Source: Acidobacteriota bacterium | GTDB lineage: Bacteria > Acidobacteriota > Terriglobia > Acidiferrales > UBA7541 | NCBI GenBank assembly: GCA_003223215.1 | Contig: QHYH01000094.1 | Coordinates: forward strand, 44,563 to 108,562 | DNA length: 64,000 nucleotides | Direction of reading: 5' to 3' | Shown: positions 19,463 to 28,017 of the stretch, one piece after another | Layout: each line of letters begins with the position of its first letter | How positions within the stretch are numbered: position 1 is the first letter of the stretch | The notes under the pieces: model-generated | The model's input: the letters and a program-made list of their open reading frames with translations, nothing else | What the model was told of the DNA's origin: nothing | Database searches by the model: none | Made by a program: the position numbers and the translations under genes

Positions 19463-20155
19463 TTATCGTTTGTAAAGATCGGGGAAGTCTTTTTTCAGGT
19501 TTTCGAGCTTGGGCAGGTCGTTGTAGACGATGTACGGATTTGTGGGATTGCGCACCAGAAAATCCTGGTGATACTCCTCGGCAGGATAAAAGGCCTTAAA
19601 AGCTTCGACTTTGGTGACGATGGATCGGGAATAAACCTTGGCAGCGTCAAGTTGGGCGATGTAAGCCTCGGCGATCCGCTTTTGTTCATCGCCCGTGTAG
19701 AAAATTACCGAGCGGTATTGCGAACCGGTATCCGGGCCCTGGCGATTCCACTGCGTCGGATCGTGCGCGACAGAAAAGAAAACCATCAAGAGCCGGCCGT
19801 AGGTGATTTTCGATGGATCGAAAGTGATGCTAACGGATTCGGCGTGGCCGGTGACGCCCATACTGACGGTTTCATAGGAGGGCGACTTGATGAAACCGCC
19901 GGAGTAGCCGGAGGTGACAGATTTGACGCCCTTCAAACGTTCGAAGACGGCCTGCACTCCCCAGAAACAGCCGCCCGCGAGGACGGCGGTGTCATGGGAC
20001 TTGGCGGAAGCCAATGGCGCATCGACGGCGGGCGCCGGGATTGGAAATTTGGGAGTTTCCGGCGGGCGCGCGCCCAACGCGCGGACGGCCGTCCAAGCGA
20101 TGACCGCGAGGATCACGGCATAGGCAAGACCGCGTCCGACGAAGGAGCTTTTCAT
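19463..20155 (-). CDS. msrA: Peptide methionine sulfoxide reductase MsrA, membrane-anchored or exported
   Basis: The 230-residue protein reduces methionine-S-sulfoxide in oxidised proteins. The catalytic motif GGCFWG has its Cys at residue 63, followed by the family's GVKSVTSGYSGG and GHAESVSITFDP. An N-terminal hydrophobic segment (AYAVILAVIAWTAVRALG, residues 11-28) acts as a signal peptide or anchor, so repair is expected in the periplasm. ATG 20155 is chosen for GGAGGG five bases upstream and because it begins the signal region. No msrB lies next to it. Confidence 0.93.
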   Translation of the reverse strand: MKSSFVGRGLAYAVILAVIAWTAVRALGARPPETPKFPIPAPAVDAPLASAKSHDTAVLAGGCFWGVQAVFERLKGVKSVTSGYSGGFIKSPSYETVSMGVTGHAESVSITFDPSKITYGRLLMVFFSVAHDPTQWNRQGPDTGSQYRSVIFYTGDEQKRIAEAYIAQLDAAKVYSRSIVTKVEAFKAFYPAEEYHQDFLVRNPTNPYIVYNDLPKLENLKKDFPDLYKR

Positions 20156-20358
20156 GTGGCCCTCCCGCAAACTGCCTGACCAGGCTCTTGCTAGCTTGCG
20201 CTCGAACAGACAGATTGGATGCGCGAGGGAGGCTTTCGGGTCGCTTCCGGCGGGCAATAGAAGTTGGCAGCTTACAGGAAGGGCGTCGTTGAACCCAACA
20301 GCGAGAATAGGGCATCCTACAAGAGCAACCTTAACTTCAATTCCAGAGAGGTTGGCGA

Positions 20359-21555
20359 ATGCGTTTGAAGACTCCTTTTTGTTTAGCCGCTGGCTTAGCG
20401 ATGGCGGCCTGTTTGCCGGCGCAGGTGACGCACGGGCAAAGGGCCAAACTGCCTGCGCCGTTTGCGACGAGGTCGGCGGGCAATGGACCGGACCGCGTCA
20501 AACCGCCGGATGGATTTCTGCCTACCGTGCCGGCAGGATTTCGCGTGAATGTGTTTGCTACCGGATTTAAGAGGCCGCGCTTTCTGAAGGTGGCGCCGAA
20601 CCAAGACATTTTCCTTGCCGACACTACAGGGTCCGGCCAAATCATCGTGCTTCGCGACCCGAAGGACACCGGCGGCGCGCAGGAGCGCGAAGTATTTGTC
20701 GACGGGATGAACCGGCCGTTTGGGATCGTTTTCCATGACGACTACGTGTATGTAGGCAACATGAACGAATTGGTTCGTTTCAAGTACGATCCCAAAACTT
20801 CAAAAAGGCTGGGAGAGAAAGAGCATCTGATGAGCCTCCCGGCGGGCGGACACGATACGCGCACGCTGGCCTTTTCGCCGGATGGCAAGCATCTGTTTAT
20901 CGCGGTGGGTTCGGCTTCGAATATCAACACCGGCGAGCCCGCCGTTCGTGCCGCGGTAACGATTTGTGATCCGGGTGGGAAGAATGCGCGGCAGTATGCA
21001 ACAGGGCTGCGGAATCCGGTGGGGCTGGCTTTTAATCCGGCGACGGGAGAACTTTGGACTAGCGTCAACGAGAGAGACGAACTCGGCGACGACTTGCCTC
21101 CGGACTATTTCACCTCCCTCAAAGACGGCGGATTCTATGGATGGCCGTACAGCTACATCGGCGACAACGTCGATTCGCGTGTCAAACAGGAGCATCCGGA
21201 GTTGGTGAAGCGCGCGATTATTCCCGACGTGCTGCTGGGAGCGCATGTGGCGCCGCTCGAATTCGCGTTTTACAGCGGGAAGCAGTTTCCGGAGAGCTAC
21301 TGGGGCGGAGCGTTCATCGCCGAGCACGGCTCGTGGAATCGCGCGGCGCGCTCGGGATACCAAGTGGCGTTTGTGGCGTTCCAAGACGGCAAGCCGTCAG
21401 CAGATCCTGTGCCGTTCCTGACAGGCTTGGTGCCAGATCCCAGCGGGTCGGATGTGTACGGGCGGCCGGTCGGAGTGGCGGTTGCGCCGGACGGCGCGCT
21501 GCTGGTGTCGGATGATGGCGCGGACGTGGTGTATCGGGTGTCGGTGGCTAAGTGA
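20359..21555 (+). CDS. Secreted sorbosone-dehydrogenase-like beta-propeller (PQQ-type sugar dehydrogenase family)
   Basis: A 398-residue protein with a signal peptide (LAAGLAMAACLPAQ) and the soluble glucose/sorbosone dehydrogenase propeller. Family segments are PAGFRVNVFATGFKRPRFL, GHDTRTLAFSPDGKHLFIAV, NERDELGDDLPPDYFT, GFYGWPYSYIG and AEHGSWNRA. These enzymes oxidise sugars or sugar aldehydes with PQQ in the periplasm; the acceptor is usually a cytochrome c. ATG 20359 follows a GAGAGG site. Possible substrates are sugars or lactones; this cannot be resolved from sequence. Confidence 0.85.
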   Translation: MRLKTPFCLAAGLAMAACLPAQVTHGQRAKLPAPFATRSAGNGPDRVKPPDGFLPTVPAGFRVNVFATGFKRPRFLKVAPNQDIFLADTTGSGQIIVLRDPKDTGGAQEREVFVDGMNRPFGIVFHDDYVYVGNMNELVRFKYDPKTSKRLGEKEHLMSLPAGGHDTRTLAFSPDGKHLFIAVGSASNINTGEPAVRAAVTICDPGGKNARQYATGLRNPVGLAFNPATGELWTSVNERDELGDDLPPDYFTSLKDGGFYGWPYSYIGDNVDSRVKQEHPELVKRAIIPDVLLGAHVAPLEFAFYSGKQFPESYWGGAFIAEHGSWNRAARSGYQVAFVAFQDGKPSADPVPFLTGLVPDPSGSDVYGRPVGVAVAPDGALLVSDDGADVVYRVSVAK

Positions 21556-21900
21556 TGGAAAATGCTTTGGCTACGGGCTCGCTTGGGGGCTTCTTGTGCT
21601 GCTCCTTTTGCGCCCGATATTCAGAAAGACTGGCTCGTTAAGGCGGGAGGCTCGTGCTGGCTATGGAAGCTTCTTGAGTTAGTGCGGTGGTCAAGACCGG
21701 GGATTGGTTTTGTGCCGAAGGCTGAGATCCAGCCTTTGCTGCGGCTCTCGATGCCGCCGCCACAAAGTGAGCGGCCCAGCCGTCCTGTGGGCTTGCTGCA
21801 CTGATTTACCGCCCCGTTCCTGGCTGGTCACGCTGGCTTACCCCGGCTGAGGGTCTAACGCGAATACGCGCGGGGGCGGTTGGTCATAACGTCCGGACGC
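21556..21900. other. 345-base intergenic region, no gene seen
   Basis: The region separates convergent genes (propeller, Gfo/Idh/MocA). Short open frames have no motif. I see no clear terminator or RNA gene. Confidence 0.4.
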
Positions 21901-23073
21901 TCAAACAGATGATTTCGCTGGCCAGGCGACGGAGCCGCCGCGGTGGTAGGCGAGGTTGGCAATTTGGCCGGCGCGCGCGGCAGCAACGCCGGTTTCAACC
22001 GGCGCATTTGGCTCTTTGCGGGACCGGACACAATCAAAAAAGTTTTGCATGTGGTCGATGGTGCCGTCGCGAAAGCTGTCGGCCTTCACCACGGGATTCT
22101 CTCTTCCTGACACGCTTTCGTGATAAACGCCGAAGCCGCTGCGGTTGATCTTTAAGGTTGCCTCCGTGCCGCGGAACTCGAGGCCGCCGTCGTCGATCGA
22201 GGAGGCCATCATCCCCTCGTACACGACATCGAATCCGGGGTAGCGGAATGCCGCTTGCACGGTGTCCGGGCAATCCCACTGCGGGAAGATGGACTTATCA
22301 GCAAGCATCTGCGCGTTGGTGGGCTGATCGGATTTCATGGCCCAATGGGCGACATCGATCCAATGGGTAAAGAGATCGGTCATGGCGCCGCCGCCAAAGT
22401 TCCAAAACCAGCGCCAGCGGTAGAACTTTTCTTCGCTAAAGGGCTGGTCGGGAGCGTTGCCGAGCCACTGCTTCCAATCGAGCGCCTGGACTTCGATGGC
22501 GTTGTGTTCGCGCCACGCCAGATAGTTCTGCCACCAATAGGTGCGGACCTGGGGAACGCGGCCGAGGCTGCCGCCCTGAATCAGATCCACGGCATCGCGG
22601 AAATGGCTCCAACTGCGCTGCTGCATGCCGCATTGCAGGATTTGTTTGCTGGAGCGGACCGCGCGGGCGAGCGTCGCGCCTTCTTCGATGGTGTGGGTAA
22701 CCGGCTTTTCCAGATAGACGTCTTTACCGGCGGCGATGGCGTCGACGGCCATGCGCACATGCCAGTGGTCGGGGGAGGCGATGATCACTGCATCGAGTTT
22801 CTGCTCGAGCAGTTCGCGATAATCGGTGTGCGTGGTGGCGGTGCCTTTGGAGCGTTCTTTGATGGTGTCGCGGCGCGGGGCATAGACATCGCAAGCGGCG
22901 ACCACCTGATAATTGCCGACTCTGTCGGCGGCGTTGAGGAGGTCATTCATGCGGCCGCCGGTGCCGATGACGCCGACGCGGAGCGTGTCATTGGCGCCGA
23001 GAACTCGGGTCGAGGCAAGAGCGGTCAGTCCCCCAGCGATAAGAAAAGTGCGGCGATCCAGGTGGTGTGTCAT
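21901..23073 (-). CDS. Gfo/Idh/MocA-family oxidoreductase with Tat-like leader
   Basis: A 390-residue NAD(P)-dependent oxidoreductase of the glucose-fructose oxidoreductase/inositol dehydrogenase family. The leader DRRTFLIAGGLTALAST is Tat-like, so periplasmic export is likely. The Rossmann motif is RVGVIGTGGRMND, the catalytic lysine motif is YLEKPVTHT (consensus EKP), and WRWFWNFGGGAMTDLFTHW is typical of the secreted oxidoreductase subgroup common in Acidobacteriota and Planctomycetes. The start may be ATG 23073 or ATG 23082; neither has a strong ribosome site. Probable substrate: a sugar or polyol, unspecified. Confidence 0.87.
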   Translation of the reverse strand: MTHHLDRRTFLIAGGLTALASTRVLGANDTLRVGVIGTGGRMNDLLNAADRVGNYQVVAACDVYAPRRDTIKERSKGTATTHTDYRELLEQKLDAVIIASPDHWHVRMAVDAIAAGKDVYLEKPVTHTIEEGATLARAVRSSKQILQCGMQQRSWSHFRDAVDLIQGGSLGRVPQVRTYWWQNYLAWREHNAIEVQALDWKQWLGNAPDQPFSEEKFYRWRWFWNFGGGAMTDLFTHWIDVAHWAMKSDQPTNAQMLADKSIFPQWDCPDTVQAAFRYPGFDVVYEGMMASSIDDGGLEFRGTEATLKINRSGFGVYHESVSGRENPVVKADSFRDGTIDHMQNFFDCVRSRKEPNAPVETGVAAARAGQIANLAYHRGGSVAWPAKSSV

Positions 23074-23289
23074 GGAGAGCATCTTAGCGGGTCAGGGCCA
23101 ACGGGGGAAGTGGCAGGACCGAGATTCGCCATACGGAAAATACTCCCGCTCCGGCGACGTGCACAGAGCGCAGAACCCGCGCCTCAGGCTGGTAGAAGAC
23201 CGCGGCCTGAGGGTCAGGACGACAGGAGGCGGGGCACGGGATGCGGGCCACGGGTCCAGCCTCCACGGAGTTCCAGACCGTCTTCGATC

Positions 23290-24099
23290 CTAGCTGGGAG
23301 TCCAGTGAGGATGACGGCTAAAGAGGCCGTTCAGGAAGCCGACGTGGTAACAGATAAAAATCCCAAAACACAGGCTGACCAGGCCCGAGCCAAGGACAAG
23401 GCTGCGATCAAGCCAAGCGAAGCGGTGGCCGGCAAAAGAGAAAGGCAGGGCCAGGGCGGCGGTAATCAGCATCATGCCGGCAATCGTGCCCAACCCGAAA
23501 ATCAGCAGATAGAGCAGCGCCCACTTCGGCTCGCGAATGGTGCTTAAAACGAGCAGGGCAATAGCAGCGGATCCGGCAAGGCCGTGCACGATGCCGACCA
23601 GAACAGGACGAAGGGCGTGAAAGAGGCCGAGGCGCGCCCAGGGTTTCGGCAGCCAGGCCGGGGTGGCGAGGCTATCGCCGTGATGCTCCTGGACGGCCGG
23701 GTGAGAGTGCCAGTGAAAATGCAAGTGGTGGTTATGCTCATGGATGTGCGCATGCGTTCCGGTGACGCGCGGGTGAGTAGGGGAGAATTTTTCGCTGAGC
23801 CATTTCATGGATCCGGTGAGATTGAGAACGCCGAGCAAGATCAGCATCAGGCCCACGGAGAATTCCATGGTTAAGCCTGCGCGGGGGGGGATGACGACAC
23901 CGAAGAGAACGATGGCGCTGCCGACAATGGCAATCGTCAGCGTATGACCACAGCCCCAGAAGATGCCAATCAAACCGGCTTTCAGGACGGAACGCTCCCG
24001 GCTGACGATGGTGGAAACGGCAATGACGTGATCAGGATCGGTGGCGTGGCGCATCCCGAGAAGAAAACCAATCAAAAGAATGGCGAGTCCGCTAGTCAC
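23290..24099 (-). CDS. NicO/UreH-type nickel/cobalt transporter with His-rich loop
   Basis: A 269-residue membrane protein with six hydrophobic helices. RHATDPDHVIAVSTIV in the first helix corresponds to the metal-selecting signature of nickel/cobalt permeases (consensus HAxDxDHI). A cytosolic loop is very rich in His (HAHIHEHNHHLHFHWHSH), likely buffering or sensing metal. The start is GTG 24099. It is not adjacent to urease, hydrogenase or cobalamin genes, so whether it imports or exports nickel or cobalt is open. Confidence 0.82.
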   Translation of the reverse strand: MTSGLAILLIGFLLGMRHATDPDHVIAVSTIVSRERSVLKAGLIGIFWGCGHTLTIAIVGSAIVLFGVVIPPRAGLTMEFSVGLMLILLGVLNLTGSMKWLSEKFSPTHPRVTGTHAHIHEHNHHLHFHWHSHPAVQEHHGDSLATPAWLPKPWARLGLFHALRPVLVGIVHGLAGSAAIALLVLSTIREPKWALLYLLIFGLGTIAGMMLITAALALPFSFAGHRFAWLDRSLVLGSGLVSLCFGIFICYHVGFLNGLFSRHPHWTPS

Positions 24100-24188
24100 T
24101 TGCGCACACCTGCCGATTCGAACGTGACAAATTCAAATCAGCAGCATACCTGAGAAAATCGCTCTTGAAAAACTGCGGACGGACAGAG

Positions 24189-25079
24189 TCAGACAGGGCT
24201 CACTCGCTCTCCGCGGAGGATGCGCATGAGTTCGGCGGAGGCGAATGGAAGGCGCGCGCCACGGCGTGAAATGAGGTAAACGTGGCGAGGGATATTGAGC
24301 TGGCGAATCTTTACTTCTTTCATCCAGCCGCGCTCGATTTCCCACTGCACGCACATGCGCGGGACGATGGCCACGCCCATGCCCATTTGCACGAAGCGCT
24401 TGATGCTTTCGATGGTGGGCATTTCGATGGGCATGTTGAGCGCGGCGCGATGACGCGCGAACAATTCGATGACGCGCCGGCGAAAAGGCGATTCGACAAT
24501 ATGGGCGATGAAGGTTTCGCTGGCAAGGTCGGAGACGTCGACTTCGTGTTTCTTTGCAAGCGCATGCTTTGGCGGCACCACTAGCGTCAACTCGTCCTTC
24601 AAGATCTCGGTGGCCTGGAGGTGGGGATCGCGCGGCACAAAGGAAATGGCGCCGAGATCGAGGCGGTAGTTCAGGACCTCGTGGGGAATATCGCGGGAAA
24701 ACATGCGGTGAACGCGCACGTGGACCCCGGGATGCAATTCGCGAAATTTGGCAAGGGCGGGAAGAAGGGCGTGAATGGAGCTTTCGTTGACACCGAGCGA
24801 AAGTTCACCGCGGTTGAGGCCCTCGAGTTCGTTGAGTCCCTTTTTGACTTCGTCGCGGAGGTTGATGAGACGCTCGGCGTAATCTCGGAGAAGTGTGCCG
24901 GCATCGGTCAGGCGCACAGGGCGAGCGCCACGAATGAAGAGCGGCTGGCCGAGGGAGTCCTCGAGCTTGCGGATAGCCAGACTGATGGCCGGCTGCGTGC
25001 GGTAAAGACGCTCGGCAGCGCGAGAGAAGCTGCCTTCCTTTGCGACGGTCAGAAACACCTGGAGCTCCGCGAGATCCAC
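24189..25079 (-). CDS. LysR-family transcriptional regulator
   Basis: A 296-residue regulator with an N-terminal winged helix-turn-helix (ELQVFLTVAKEGSFSRAAER, then TQPAISLAIRKLE) and a periplasmic-binding-protein-like effector domain. GTG 25079 is chosen because GGGAGG lies about four bases upstream and the family begins there; the open frame continues upstream only as an antiparallel shadow of leuA. It is divergently transcribed from leuA, the usual arrangement for a LysR regulator and its target, so it may control leucine synthesis in response to an intermediate. Confidence 0.9.
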   Translation of the reverse strand: MDLAELQVFLTVAKEGSFSRAAERLYRTQPAISLAIRKLEDSLGQPLFIRGARPVRLTDAGTLLRDYAERLINLRDEVKKGLNELEGLNRGELSLGVNESSIHALLPALAKFRELHPGVHVRVHRMFSRDIPHEVLNYRLDLGAISFVPRDPHLQATEILKDELTLVVPPKHALAKKHEVDVSDLASETFIAHIVESPFRRRVIELFARHRAALNMPIEMPTIESIKRFVQMGMGVAIVPRMCVQWEIERGWMKEVKIRQLNIPRHVYLISRRGARLPFASAELMRILRGERVSPV

Positions 25080-25286
25080 ACGTCCTCCCGGCTTCGCGTT
25101 TCTGCTGAGGCAAGCAGCGACGCACCAAGGCGCGCCCGGCCAAGGACCCGCGGCGGCAAAGACTGACAAGCGATTCGGTCGGCGCGACAGCGGCGGCCTA
25201 GTATAAAACGAAATTATCAAAAGCAGAATAAAGATAAATTGGACCGCACCACGCCGGGCGTGCGTTACTAGAGGCTGGGGGACTTT
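25080..25286. promoter_or_regulatory. Divergent control region between LysR gene and leuA
   Basis: The 207-base spacer contains an AT-rich stretch (about 25199-25245) that contrasts with its GC-rich surroundings and is the likely site of overlapping promoters and LysR-type operators. I cannot point to one unambiguous T-N11-A box or a leader peptide with leucine codons. Confidence 0.45.
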
Positions 25287-26483
25287 ATGGACACGGTACG
25301 GATCTTTGACACGACGCTCCGTGACGGCGAGCAATCGCCGGGTTTTTCGATGAATACCGGCGAAAAGCTGAGGATGGCCCGGCAGCTTGCCGCGCTGAAC
25401 GTGGACGTGATCGAAGCCGGTTTTCCCATCGCCTCGCGAGGCGATCTGGAAGCCGTGCAGACGGTGGCGAAAGAAATCCGCGACGTGCCGATTGCGGCCC
25501 TGGCCCGCGCCAAGAAAGACGACGTGAGCGCGGCGCTCGAAGCACTCGAGCCGGCGGCAGCGCCAAGATTGCACGTCTTTCTGGCCACTTCTGATTTGCA
25601 CCTGCGCGTGAAGTTGAACATGACGCGCGAACAGGCTCTGGAAGCCATCGCGGCGATGATCCGCTACGGGCGCCAGCATGTAGATGTCGTGGAATTCTCG
25701 GCGGAAGACGCGGGGCGGACGGATATTGATTTCTTGTGTCAGGTTTGCCGCGTGGCGGTGGATGCCGGCGCGACGGTGTTGAACCTGCCGGACACCGTGG
25801 GGTACGCGGTGCCGGAAGAATACGGTGCGATGTTCAGCAAGGTGCGCGAATCTCTGGGCGATCCGGACGGCATCACGCTGAGCGCGCACTGCCACGATGA
25901 CCTGGGCCTGGCGGTGGCGAACTCGCTGGCGGCGGTCCGCGCCGGCGTACGGCAAATTGAGTGCACGATCAACGGCATCGGCGAGAGAGCAGGAAACGCC
26001 TCGCTGGAAGAAGTCGTCGTGGCGCTGGCGGTACGCAAAGAGAACTTCGGCGTAACGACAGGCATTCGGCTGGATCAGCTCTTCCCTGCTAGCCGTCTCC
26101 TTACCGAAATTACGGGAGCGCAGGTGGCGCCGAACAAGGCGGTGGTGGGCGCGAACGCGTTTGCACATGAAGCAGGCATCCACCAGGATGGGATCATCAA
26201 GAACCCGCTGACCTACGAAATCATTTCGCCGCAGACGGTTGGCGTACCCAATCGCTCCCTGGTGGTGGGCAAGCATTCGGGCCGCCATGCCTTGCGCATG
26301 ACGCTGAAAGACTTGGGTTATGAGGCGAGTGACACGGAACTCGCGGAGATTTACAGAAGGGTGACTACACTAGCCGACCAGGCGAAGCAAGTACGAGCCC
26401 GCGACATCGTGGGCATCGCGCACGAGGTGATCCGTCGACGTCCCGCGGCGGTGGCAACGGAATCGTCCTCCATTGATGCCTGA
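25287..26483 (+). CDS. leuA: 2-isopropylmalate synthase, short form without regulatory domain
   Basis: The 398-residue enzyme condenses acetyl-CoA with 2-oxoisovalerate, the first committed step of leucine synthesis. RIFDTTLRDGEQSPGFSM is the HMGL-like/LeuA signature and SAHCHDDLGLAVANSL holds the metal-binding His residues; NGIGERAGNASLEEVV is also conserved. Typical LeuA is about 510 residues with a C-terminal leucine-sensing domain. Here the chain ends just after the linker helices, and leuB begins only about 85 bases later, so the regulatory domain is absent rather than frameshifted. A related role (citramalate synthase) is possible, but leuB next door favours leucine. Confidence 0.85.
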   Translation: MDTVRIFDTTLRDGEQSPGFSMNTGEKLRMARQLAALNVDVIEAGFPIASRGDLEAVQTVAKEIRDVPIAALARAKKDDVSAALEALEPAAAPRLHVFLATSDLHLRVKLNMTREQALEAIAAMIRYGRQHVDVVEFSAEDAGRTDIDFLCQVCRVAVDAGATVLNLPDTVGYAVPEEYGAMFSKVRESLGDPDGITLSAHCHDDLGLAVANSLAAVRAGVRQIECTINGIGERAGNASLEEVVVALAVRKENFGVTTGIRLDQLFPASRLLTEITGAQVAPNKAVVGANAFAHEAGIHQDGIIKNPLTYEIISPQTVGVPNRSLVVGKHSGRHALRMTLKDLGYEASDTELAEIYRRVTTLADQAKQVRARDIVGIAHEVIRRRPAAVATESSSIDA

Positions 26484-26568
26484 TTCACTCGCTGCAACCG
26501 AGATCGCGAAGCGGCAGGCCCAGCTTTCAGCGGAGTTTTCCACAGGTCCTCTCGCAGCGGAGGATGGT

Positions 26569-27693
26569 ATGAGCTCGGGGATGACCATGAAGAAGAAGAT
26601 CGTTTTGCTCCCGGGAGACGGCATCGGGCCTGAAGTCACGCGGGCTGCGGCAACCGTTTTGCGGGAAACGGCTCACGAGTTCAATCACGAATTTGAATTT
26701 GTCGAACTTCCGCTGGGCGGCGCAGCCATTGACGCCGCGGGAACGCCTCTGCCCCCTGAGACGCTGGAGGTTTGCCGGAAAGTCGACGCTGTCTTTTTGG
26801 GCGCGGTTGGCGGGCCCAAATGGGATGCCCTGCCGGTCGGGAAGCGGCCAGAGAGCGGACTGCTTGGCCTGCGCAAGGGCATGGAGCTCTTCGTCAACGT
26901 GCGCCCGGTGAAACTCATTGAGCCGCTGCGCGGGCTGTCGCCGCTGAAGCAGGAAAGGCTGGGCGACTTGGACCTGGAAATCGTTCGCGAGCTTTCCGGA
27001 GGAATGTACTTTGGAGAGCGCGGCAACGTGGCGGAAAACGGCGTGGAGCGGGCATGGGACACAGAGTCCTATTCGACCCCGGAGATCGAGCGGATTGCCG
27101 CGTTTGCCTACAGGCGAGCGGAAAGCCGCACGCGGCGACTGTGCTCCGTGGACAAGGCCAATGTTCTAACCAGTTCGCAGCTCTGGCGGCGAACGGTGAC
27201 GGCCATGAACGCGGTGTACCCTTCCGTGAAGCTTGAACATATGTACGTGGACAATGCGGCGATGCAATTAACGCTGAAGCCGTCGCAATTTGACGTGATG
27301 CTGTGCAGCAACATGTTCGGGGACATTTTGAGCGACGCGGCGGCGGCCCTGGTCGGCTCGATCGGGCTCATTCCCTCGGCGAGTTTTGGGGATAGGGCGC
27401 CGCTGTTTGAACCGATTCATGGTTCCGCGCCTTCCCTGGTGGGGACGGACAGCGCGAATCCTATCGGTTCGATTCTCAGCGCCACGATGATGCTGCGGGA
27501 CGCCTTCGGACTGTCGCTCGAAGCGGATTGGGTGGAACAATCGCTGACGCGCGTTCTCTCCGCAGGCTATCGCACCCCAGACATCGCTGAACCCAAAGCG
27601 CGCGTGGTGGGCGGGTCGGTCTTCACGGAAATTTTGAGAGAAGAGATGCAGCGGACGTTTGAACACGCCGAACGGTATGGCTGGGGCGTTTAG
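26569..27693 (+). CDS. leuB: 3-isopropylmalate dehydrogenase
   Basis: A 374-residue NAD-dependent enzyme that oxidises and decarboxylates 3-isopropylmalate, the third step of leucine synthesis. IVLLPGDGIGPEV, GAVGGPKWD, RELSGGMYFG and the metal-binding NMFGDILSDAAAALVGSIGL are diagnostic. ATG 26569 has GGAGG five bases before it; an ATG at 26581 gives a slightly shorter protein. An open frame reaching back to 26473 overlaps leuA but lacks homology. leuC and leuD are not in the window. Confidence 0.95.
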   Translation: MSSGMTMKKKIVLLPGDGIGPEVTRAAATVLRETAHEFNHEFEFVELPLGGAAIDAAGTPLPPETLEVCRKVDAVFLGAVGGPKWDALPVGKRPESGLLGLRKGMELFVNVRPVKLIEPLRGLSPLKQERLGDLDLEIVRELSGGMYFGERGNVAENGVERAWDTESYSTPEIERIAAFAYRRAESRTRRLCSVDKANVLTSSQLWRRTVTAMNAVYPSVKLEHMYVDNAAMQLTLKPSQFDVMLCSNMFGDILSDAAAALVGSIGLIPSASFGDRAPLFEPIHGSAPSLVGTDSANPIGSILSATMMLRDAFGLSLEADWVEQSLTRVLSAGYRTPDIAEPKARVVGGSVFTEILREEMQRTFEHAERYGWGV

Positions 27694-28017
27694 CCATCCC
27701 TCCCCGCCGCCGAGCTTTTGCGCAATGAAAGGAAGTGAGCCTACTTTTCGAGGATGAAACTTTCCGCCGATAGAGCCGCAGCAAGCCACGAATCTTACCA
27801 ATCTTCACCTTGCCTTGCGGGAAGGCCTTGAGAATGCTACCTTTACCTTTCTTAAGCAGCCTGGTTAGAGAGCCGGGCAATCTGGTCGTGTGAAAAACAG
27901 CAGGCTGCGATTCCGTCCAAGAACCGTTTGATTGCAAAATGAGAACGTCTCAAAGGATCACGTTTTTCAAAGAACCTTGTGAGGAACGGACCGGTGCGCG
28001 CTAGCCGCGAACAAGCG
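27694..28017. other. Spacer between leuB and the lipid cluster
   Basis: About 320 bases without a convincing gene. It probably holds the promoter of the acyl-reductase operon, but no clean -35/-10 pair or terminator is evident. Confidence 0.4.

Noticed and set aside
22255..23547. Plus-strand open frame of about 430 codons
   Set aside because: It mirrors the Gfo/Idh/MocA gene and part of the NicO gene on the other strand, with low-complexity composition and no motif.
25080..26288. Long minus-strand open frame continuing upstream of the LysR gene
   Set aside because: It is an antiparallel shadow of leuA; the regulator begins at GTG 25079 with its own ribosome site.
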